Positions 8,529-12,909 of a stretch of DNA of 12,909 bases are shown in pieces. Position 1 is the stretch's first letter. The number at the start of each line of letters is the position of its first letter. Below the pieces are notes generated by a model that was not told where the DNA came from, searched no databases, and saw only the letters and a list, made by a program, of their open reading frames with translations. Made by a program: the position numbers and the translations under genes. Source of the DNA: a bacterium (lineage in GTDB: Bacteria > Blakebacterota > Blakebacteria > Blakebacterales > Blakebacteraceae); assembly GCA_025774615.1 (NCBI GenBank), contig JALGVQ010000074.1, positions 1-12,909 on the forward strand. Direction: 5' to 3'.

Positions 8529-8734
8529 CTTCGGACACTCCTGATGAGACCCACATTGATGGAATGCAAAACGGAGTCGGAACGTAGGTATACCCCCGCC
8601 CTCCGGTCAACGGATTTTGCAGTATGACAATCTGCTTCCCGGAATCCTTGCGTGCAATCATGAGGAATCATGCGCGCGGATGAGGAGACGGGCACCGGAT
8701 GATACTGGTGCCCGCCGGAATCAGAGAGTGCTGT
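8529..8734. other. Intergenic spacer between purC and the DUF5916 gene
   Basis: This 206-base gap contains a hairpin just after purC (8689-8714) and, on the minus strand, the ribosome site AGGAG (8542-8538) for the DUF5916 gene. No gene is seen. The hairpin plus the gap length suggest a new transcript starting here, but no convincing promoter boxes were found. Confidence 0.4.
8689..8714 (-). terminator. Hairpin downstream of purC, possible terminator
   Basis: Read on the minus strand, CGGGCACC pairs perfectly with GGTGCCCG across a 10-base loop, 20 bases after the purC TAG. The 8-bp GC-rich stem is followed by TCTCCTC and not by a clean T-tract, so it may be a weak or Rho-assisted terminator, or an mRNA 3'-end stabiliser. 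Confidence 0.5.
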
Positions 8735-9622
8735 CTACAACTCGCTCCCCGTGAGCCATTCGTAGATGGCGCGATACCGTCTGGAGGTCTCAGCGACGAT
8801 CTCATCCGGGAGATCGGGACCGGGATCGGTCTTGTCCCAGTCGAGGGTTTCCAGATAATCGCGTACATACTGCTTGTCGAGACTCGCCTGGGCGACACCC
8901 ACCGTGTATGTGTCGGCGGGCCAGAACCTGGATGAATCGGGTGTGAGTACTTCGTCTATCAGGATCAGTTCTCCGTTGAGCAGGCCGAACTCGAATTTCG
9001 TGTCGGCGATGATGATCCCCTTCTCCGCAGCCTCGGCCGAACCCTTGAGATATATCTCGACGGCAAGGTCGCGCGCCTGACGTGCGACCTCGACTCCGAC
9101 GATCGACTCCATCCTTTCGAAGGAAATGTTCTCGTCGTGATCGCCATGCTCGGCCTTGGTGGCAGGGGTGAAGATCGGTTCAGGAAGTTGACTCGAGAGT
9201 TCGAGTCCCGCAGGGAGCTGGACACCGCTGGTGGATGAGGTCTGCTGGTAATCCTTCCAGCCCGATCCGGCCAGGTAGCCGCGGATGACACACTCGACGG
9301 GCAGGGGATCGGCTTTCTTCACCAGCATGCTCCGCCCCTGCAGGAGTTCAGCATGCGCCCGTGCCTCTTCCGGATAATCGTCAGGATCGACGGAGATCAT
9401 GTGGTTGGGGACGATCGACTCCATCCGCGAGAACCAGTAAGCGGAGATCTGCGTCAGCACCTTCCCCTTGTCGGTGATCGGTGTCGGTAGAATAACATCG
9501 AATGCCGAGAGACGGTCAGTTGCCACGATCATCATCCGATCATCGAAATCATAGATGTCGCGGACCTTCCCCCGGCCGATCAGGGGGATACCTTCCAGTT
9601 CTGTCGAATAGATCGGTTCCAT
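8735..9622 (-). CDS. purC: Phosphoribosylaminoimidazole-succinocarboxamide synthase (SAICAR synthetase)
   Basis: PurC joins CAIR and aspartate with ATP to give SAICAR in de novo purine synthesis, in the cytoplasm. The 295-residue protein shows GRGKVRDIYD (16-25), ATDRLSAFDVILP (34-46), RGYLAGSGWKDY (114-125), the loop FTPATKAEHGDHDENIS (151-167), IADTKFEFG (205-213) and LIDEVLTPDSSRFW (221-234), all expected of the family. It is of the longer form, about 300 residues, resembling the ADE1-type layout, and not the roughly 240-residue E. coli form. The ATG at 9622 directly abuts the TAG of the upstream ThiE-like gene, with its ribosome site AAGGAG lying inside that gene, so translation is probably coupled. 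No other purine gene is in the window. The assignment is firm. Confidence 0.97.
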   Translation of the reverse strand: MEPIYSTELEGIPLIGRGKVRDIYDFDDRMMIVATDRLSAFDVILPTPITDKGKVLTQISAYWFSRMESIVPNHMISVDPDDYPEEARAHAELLQGRSMLVKKADPLPVECVIRGYLAGSGWKDYQQTSSTSGVQLPAGLELSSQLPEPIFTPATKAEHGDHDENISFERMESIVGVEVARQARDLAVEIYLKGSAEAAEKGIIIADTKFEFGLLNGELILIDEVLTPDSSRFWPADTYTVGVAQASLDKQYVRDYLETLDWDKTDPGPDLPDEIVAETSRRYRAIYEWLTGSEL

Positions 9623-10294
9623 CTACTGCTCCTTCTGGTTCCCAGGTTCACTGATGTTCAGTTTCCGGGTCTCCTCAACCCATTCCTTCGCGATCCGCTC
9701 GGGATCATCCGACTCGAAGACCGCCCTCGAGCACGCTGTCCCGGCCGCGCCCATCTCGATCGCCGTGCCGGTATTTTCCGGCGAAATGCCGCCTGTAGCG
9801 ATAACTGGGACCCAACCCTCCGCACATATACCGGCCAGGGCATCGACGCCCACAGGCGCCCCGTAGCGTTCTTCGTCGGGAGAGTCGAATACCGGTCCGT
9901 AGAGCACATAATCCGCGGTCCCGGCCGAGGCCCGAGCTACATCTGCCTGATCATGAGCCGTGGTACCGACCAGAAAATCCTTCCGGTCGAGCCGGAGGGC
10001 AAGTTCCCGCGCCGCCTCGGGATGGAGATCGCGTTCACCAAGCACCACGCCGTGCGCGCGCATGGCAAGCGCCACATCGAGGCGTCCTCTCACGATCACC
10101 CTGGCACGGGATGAGTTCGCCAGTGATAGTATTTCCGAAGTGAGACCGGCCAGATCATGAGATGAGACGTGTGTCCCCTGGATCTGTACCGCATCGACTC
10201 CCGAGTTCAGAGCGAGCCGCACGACACGGATCGTCTCTTCACGACCGTACTGTTCGACATCAGCGATCAGATATGTCCGGAATGGCAGGTTCAG
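9623..10294 (-). CDS. Divergent thiamine-phosphate synthase / TenI-like protein (CTG start)
   Basis: The 223-residue product has the ThiE/TenI TIM-barrel pattern: TYLIAD (strand 1), GVDAVQIQ (strand 2), DVALAMRAHGVVLGERDL (strands 3-4), VGTTAHD, GTADYVLYGPVFDSP and VPVIATGGISPENTGTAIEMGAAGTACSRAVFE (phosphate-binding end). Several thiamine-phosphate-synthase residues are missing: the QLRxK motif reads QIQGT, the INDR motif reads VRGR, and the HLGQ histidine is Val. It is therefore more likely TenI-like or of another function than a working ThiE. The first canonical start is GTG 10222, which would delete strand 1. CTG 10294 lies exactly 7 bases behind AAAAGGAGG and restores the family length, with an in-frame TGA just upstream. 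It abuts purC with no gap. AIR, the intermediate shared by purine and thiamine synthesis, makes the pairing suggestive. Confidence 0.85.
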   Translation of the reverse strand: MNLPFRTYLIADVEQYGREETIRVVRLALNSGVDAVQIQGTHVSSHDLAGLTSEILSLANSSRARVIVRGRLDVALAMRAHGVVLGERDLHPEAARELALRLDRKDFLVGTTAHDQADVARASAGTADYVLYGPVFDSPDEERYGAPVGVDALAGICAEGWVPVIATGGISPENTGTAIEMGAAGTACSRAVFESDDPERIAKEWVEETRKLNISEPGNQKEQ

Positions 10295-10301
10295 GGCTCA
10301 T

Positions 10302-10310
10302 CCTCCTTTT
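10302..10310 (-). promoter_or_regulatory. Strong ribosome binding site that decides a CTG start
   Basis: On the minus strand AAAAGGAGG ends 7 bases before CTG 10294-10292. An ATG touching the site (10301-10299) opens only a 13-codon frame ending in TGA and has zero spacing, so it is an unlikely main start. The position of this site is the chief argument for CTG initiation of the ThiE-like gene. Confidence 0.6.
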
Positions 10311-10362
10311 CAGGCCATCATGATACACCGGGCCTCAGACTCCCCTTCCCGATCGGTGCAGA

Positions 10363-11346
10363 TTACGGCCTGGTAATGAGCGTGATATTGCCGCTGAAGG
10401 CAGTCAGTTCCACCCGGGCGGCCGGTTCGAGGTATTCACCCTGCAGGGATCTCCGACTGGTGGTCTCACCCATGAGAACCAGCTCGAGAGGGGTTGAGAT
10501 ACTGCCCGATATCGTACTGAGGTTCACCGAGAAACCGGTCTCTCCCAGGGCAGTGAATTCAATATCTCCGGAATGGCTCGAGAGCCGGATCAGGCCACCC
10601 TCTCCGACTTTTGCCTCCCACCGGATGGAACCTCCTGTGTTGTTGGCCTCGACATCGGTCGGAACATCCCCCCGAATGGTGATGTCACCCGAGACACAGG
10701 TAGCCCGGATCCGACGGCCGATATCGGTAAGGTCGATGTCACCCGAGGCGGAACCCGCCACGACCGGACCGCCTGCATTGCGAACCGTCATGTTCCCGCT
10801 CATGGTGTCCAGGTCCACGGTTCTGTCGACATCCCTGATCACGATCGATCCTGATGTACTCCTCACGCTGATCCTCACATCGGCAGGCACCTCGATGACG
10901 TACGAGATCCTGAGTCGCATCGGCTCAGGATCGGCTCCGGTAATCCCGCGCACCACCGCTGCTTCGGGATGCCTGGTCACCACCTCGACCGAGGAATCAC
11001 CGCCGGCAACCGTGAAGGAGAGTGCTGCAAGGAGCGGTTCCGCGACAGATCGGTCTCCTGCGTCCACCTCCCTGGTCGCGCGGATCCGGACCATCCTGCC
11101 GGTCGTGCCCGTGACTGTTATATCACCATGAGAGTTCGTGAGGCGGAATATCCCGTCGGCGCGCAGAGGAATGGTCCGTTCCGTGGTCGTGGAGAAATGC
11201 TGCTGGGGATGTCCCTGTGGATCTGCGGCGAGGATTCCGGCTGCCGCAGGAAGAGCGGCACAAAGGGTGGCAGATAAAACCCCGATGGCCAATGCAGCCA
11301 CCGGGGTCAATCGCTGAGTTCTCCTGTATCGACCACGATTCAGCAT
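10363..11346 (-). CDS. Exported DUF4097-type beta-solenoid protein (first paralogue)
   Basis: This 327-residue protein has an N-terminal signal peptide: basic RGRYRRTQR, then the hydrophobic core VAALAIGVLSATLCAALPAAA. The mature part is a repetitive beta-solenoid of the DUF4097 kind, with rungs marked by short SGD/SGS/SGN turns: NSHGDITVTG (71-80), STSGSIVIRD (163-172), TMSGNMTVRN (181-190), SASGDIDLTD (199-208), CVSGDITIRG (217-226), SSHSGDIEFT (256-265), STISGSISTP (277-286) and AFSGNITLI (316-324). No catalytic residues are recognisable, and the function of DUF4097 proteins is unknown. The ATG at 11346 has only a weak ribosome site. It follows the second paralogue by 77 bases and is probably cotranscribed with it. 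A role in the envelope is inferred from export only. Confidence 0.88.
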   Translation of the reverse strand: MLNRGRYRRTQRLTPVAALAIGVLSATLCAALPAAAGILAADPQGHPQQHFSTTTERTIPLRADGIFRLTNSHGDITVTGTTGRMVRIRATREVDAGDRSVAEPLLAALSFTVAGGDSSVEVVTRHPEAAVVRGITGADPEPMRLRISYVIEVPADVRISVRSTSGSIVIRDVDRTVDLDTMSGNMTVRNAGGPVVAGSASGDIDLTDIGRRIRATCVSGDITIRGDVPTDVEANNTGGSIRWEAKVGEGGLIRLSSHSGDIEFTALGETGFSVNLSTISGSISTPLELVLMGETTSRRSLQGEYLEPAARVELTAFSGNITLITRP

Positions 11347-11423
11347 CGAACGGCACCAGAGGGATCAGGGTATGAGACACTGTTCAGGCTGGTCCGGCGA
11401 GTGCCCCTCGACCGCCGCACCGG

Positions 11424-12527
11424 CTACCGGGGATGTATTCTGACGCTTCCCGAACCGGTGTCAGTGTAAATGCGACCGTTCCCGTTACCAATAGTGCCGC
11501 GGACGTATGACCGCCCCTTCCGGGCGTAATCTATCGGAACATTCACCGTGATCCCGCCCGAACCGGTGTCGATCTCCACTTCGGCGTTGATCGACCGGGG
11601 AACACGTACCGTCACGCCACCTGAACCGGTATCGATCACCAGGTTCCTGATGTCTGAAAGGAGGCCGATGGTGACACTTCCGCTCCCGGTGTCGAGCTTG
11701 ATGTCCTCACCTCTGACATCATCAACGTTGATCCCGCCAGAACCGGTGTCGATCTCCAGTATCCGGGCCTCGATCGAGTTCCCGGTGACACGACCCGAGC
11801 CGGTGTCCACCCGTACCTCACTACCACGGACATCACTGAGCCTGACGCTGCCGGAACCGGTGTCGATATTGAGATCACCCTCGATATCACTCACTATAAC
11901 GCGGCCCGATCCCGTATCGACCAGCAAGGAGCCGGTCACCCGGTTGGCGGTCACCTCACCGCTGTGCGTATCGAGACGGAAGTTCCCGTTGATGTTCTCG
12001 GCGTCGATCCTGCCGACACCGATGTAAATCGCAACCTTCTTCCCTTCAGGAACCTTCACGATGAGATCGGCATGGGCCTCGAGACCGCCTCCACCGAGCA
12101 GACCACCGGTGACGACGACCCGTCGAGTGCCCGCGGAGCTCCCCCCGAACCTGCCATCACGTCTCACATTGACGGTTGAGCGTGATCCGCGTCCGAGCTC
12201 CCGGTAGATGATCCGGTCATCCGGGTATACGATCCGCAGTGTCATATCCCCATTGATCCGGCCCGTTTCGATTACCAGCGCATCGGCGTCGCGGCCTCCC
12301 CGATCGATCTCGACGATCACATCGGAACCGCTCCCCCGTTCTACACTCACCTGCCCGGCCAGGTTCCAGATCGCCACGCTCTCTCCGGAAAGAGACTGAC
12401 TCCGGTCCTGCTGGGCAGACACAGGAGAGGCCATGGTCCCCACCGCCATCAACATGGCCATCATTCCGAACGTAACGAGGTTCCTCCGGTTCGATCGGGT
12501 ATTCCATGCCAGAATATTCATTGCCAT
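11424..12527 (-). CDS. Exported DUF4097-type beta-solenoid with eight DTGSG repeats (second paralogue)
   Basis: This 367-residue protein has a signal peptide (NTRSNRRN, core LVTFGMMAMLMAVGTMA, cleavage near VSA-QQ). The C-terminal half is a regular solenoid in which DTGSG begins at residues 204, 222, 241, 260, 279, 299, 320 and 356, preceded by a variant DTHSG at 186. The spacing is 18-21 residues except before the last copy. Each repeat is followed by alternating hydrophobic residues, consistent with a right-handed beta-helix rung. A glycine-rich linker GGLLGGGG lies at 141-148. DTGS resembles an aspartic-protease motif, but the repetition argues for a structural turn. ATG 12527 lies 6 bases after GAGGGGG; ATGs at 12533 and 12521 are alternatives. 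It is the first gene of the leftward set and is divergent from the gene at 12736. Function is unknown. Confidence 0.9.
   Translation of the reverse strand: MAMNILAWNTRSNRRNLVTFGMMAMLMAVGTMASPVSAQQDRSQSLSGESVAIWNLAGQVSVERGSGSDVIVEIDRGGRDADALVIETGRINGDMTLRIVYPDDRIIYRELGRGSRSTVNVRRDGRFGGSSAGTRRVVVTGGLLGGGGLEAHADLIVKVPEGKKVAIYIGVGRIDAENINGNFRLDTHSGEVTANRVTGSLLVDTGSGRVIVSDIEGDLNIDTGSGSVRLSDVRGSEVRVDTGSGRVTGNSIEARILEIDTGSGGINVDDVRGEDIKLDTGSGSVTIGLLSDIRNLVIDTGSGGVTVRVPRSINAEVEIDTGSGGITVNVPIDYARKGRSYVRGTIGNGNGRIYTDTGSGSVRIHPR
11448..11972 (-). repeat. Tandem coding repeats encoding DTGSG rungs
   Basis: About 19-codon units recur, with the plus-strand core ACCGGTGTCGA or a close variant repeated at nearly every unit. 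The repeat exists at both DNA and protein levels, so unit number could change by slippage or recombination. The units differ elsewhere, which suggests an old array and not recent amplification. Confidence 0.85.
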
Positions 12528-12735
12528 CAACATCCCCCTCAAATCGTGGCGGGTGTCAGTGCCCTGAGTCACAAGGACTACTGCCAATACCTGAGATACG
12601 CAGTATCATGACTCCAGGTTTCAACTGAGGGGCATTACTCTGTCAGAGTCAGCTTCCCCGTTGACACCTGCCATCCACTCATTCGACCTTATTGAAGAAC
12701 CAGCCCGGTGAATGTGAACATATGGAGGCTTCCCC
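12528..12735. promoter_or_regulatory. Divergent intergenic region between a DUF4097 gene and a plus-strand gene
   Basis: This 208-base region must hold the promoters for both directions. It contains two small perfect dyads, GATAC-GCA-GTATC (12595-12607) and ACTCTG-T-CAGAGT (12637-12649). A TTGACA at 12661-12666 faces the plus-strand gene but has no good -10 partner at 16-18 bases. The layout and dyads are seen; promoter and operator roles are inferred. Confidence 0.45.
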
Positions 12736-12909
12736 GTGACACATCGGTCCAGATTCCACAGAATCCCTGCCATTCCAGCCACACGTACAGCAATTCCAGC
12801 CACCCGGAGAATGTTCCTGCCGGCGTTGCTGCTCGTCATATCGGTGCTCCTGCCTGCACGATCGGTCGCCCAGACCGGAAACCGGAACATCAGCCGCGGA
12901 CTCCCGCTG
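12736..12909 (+). CDS. Start of an exported protein, truncated by the window end
   Basis: Fifty-eight codons are visible and the frame runs off the window, so this is a partial gene. GTG 12736 is preceded by GGAGG (12724-12728) at 7 bases, an ideal placement. The product begins with a long basic n-region that repeats IPAT (IPAIPATRTAIPATRR), then a hydrophobic core MFLPALLLVISVLLP and a likely cleavage after SVA before QTGNRN, so it is exported. ATG 12811 is an alternative start giving a more ordinary signal peptide, but its GGAG is too close. No domain can be named from the 15 or so mature residues. It is the only plus-strand gene seen and is divergent from the DUF4097 pair. Confidence 0.65.
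   Translation, partial: MTHRSRFHRIPAIPATRTAIPATRRMFLPALLLVISVLLPARSVAQTGNRNISRGLPL

Noticed and set aside
11448-11972. DTGS motif suggesting an aspartic protease
   Set aside because: The motif occurs eight times at regular spacing in a secreted beta-solenoid, with no flap or hydrophobic-hydrophobic-Gly partner; it is a structural turn.
11448-11972. Regular DNA repeats that might be a CRISPR array
   Set aside because: The repeats are within one coding frame, are imperfect, and keep codon phase; there are no unique spacers or cas genes.
12661-12690. TTGACA as the -35 box of the right-edge gene
   Set aside because: No TATAAT-like hexamer stands 16-18 bases downstream, so I did not call a promoter.
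12621-12890. Minus-strand 89-codon frame opposite the right-edge gene
   Set aside because: It has no homology-like motifs and lies opposite a plus-strand frame with an ideal ribosome site and signal peptide.

Overview
The window looks like a GC-rich (about 55-60% by eye) chromosomal segment of a Gram-negative bacterium. Evidence for an outer membrane: a DUF5916-type beta-barrel protein with a CBM9-like N-terminal domain that ends in a hydrophobic beta-strand closing on Phe, and three proteins with classical signal peptides. CBM9/DUF5916 proteins, DUF4097 solenoids and NtrC-type two-component systems together are typical of FCB-group and neighbouring lineages (Gemmatimonadota, Latescibacterota, Krumholzibacteriota, Eisenbacteria and similar). 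I cannot place it more precisely from sequence alone. No phage, insertion sequence, CRISPR array, tRNA or rRNA was seen.

All ten complete genes lie on the minus strand, so transcription runs from high to low coordinates. In that order they are: two tandem exported DUF4097 proteins (12527-11424 and 11346-10363); a degenerate ThiE/TenI-like protein directly abutting purC (10294-9623 and 9622-8735); a hairpin; a secreted CBM9/DUF5916 outer-membrane protein (8528-6177); a long AlaX-type alanyl-tRNA editing protein 23 bases behind it (6153-4921); a 197-base spacer with a perfect 16-bp palindrome; a membrane histidine kinase (4723-3326) and an NtrC-family response regulator (3237-1897); class I fructose-1,6-bisphosphatase only 30 bases after the regulator (1866-835); and a UPF0173 metallo-beta-lactamase-fold hydrolase (753-61). 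At the right edge a divergent plus-strand gene begins at 12736. It encodes the signal peptide of an exported protein and is cut by the window end.

The most unusual points are these. (1) Two genes, the ThiE-like gene and the DUF5916 gene, have no ATG, GTG or TTG where their conserved N-termini begin. Each has a CTG placed behind a Shine-Dalgarno sequence. (2) The ThiE-like protein has lost most of the catalytic signature but is translationally coupled to purC. (3) One DUF4097 protein carries eight DTGSG repeats at about 19-residue spacing. (4) The spacer before the kinase/regulator pair holds TGTCCCATATGGGACA, a good candidate operator.

Functionally the segment is mostly housekeeping (gluconeogenesis, purine synthesis, translation quality control) mixed with cell-envelope proteins and one two-component system. 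Apart from the couplings noted, I see no single dedicated pathway.
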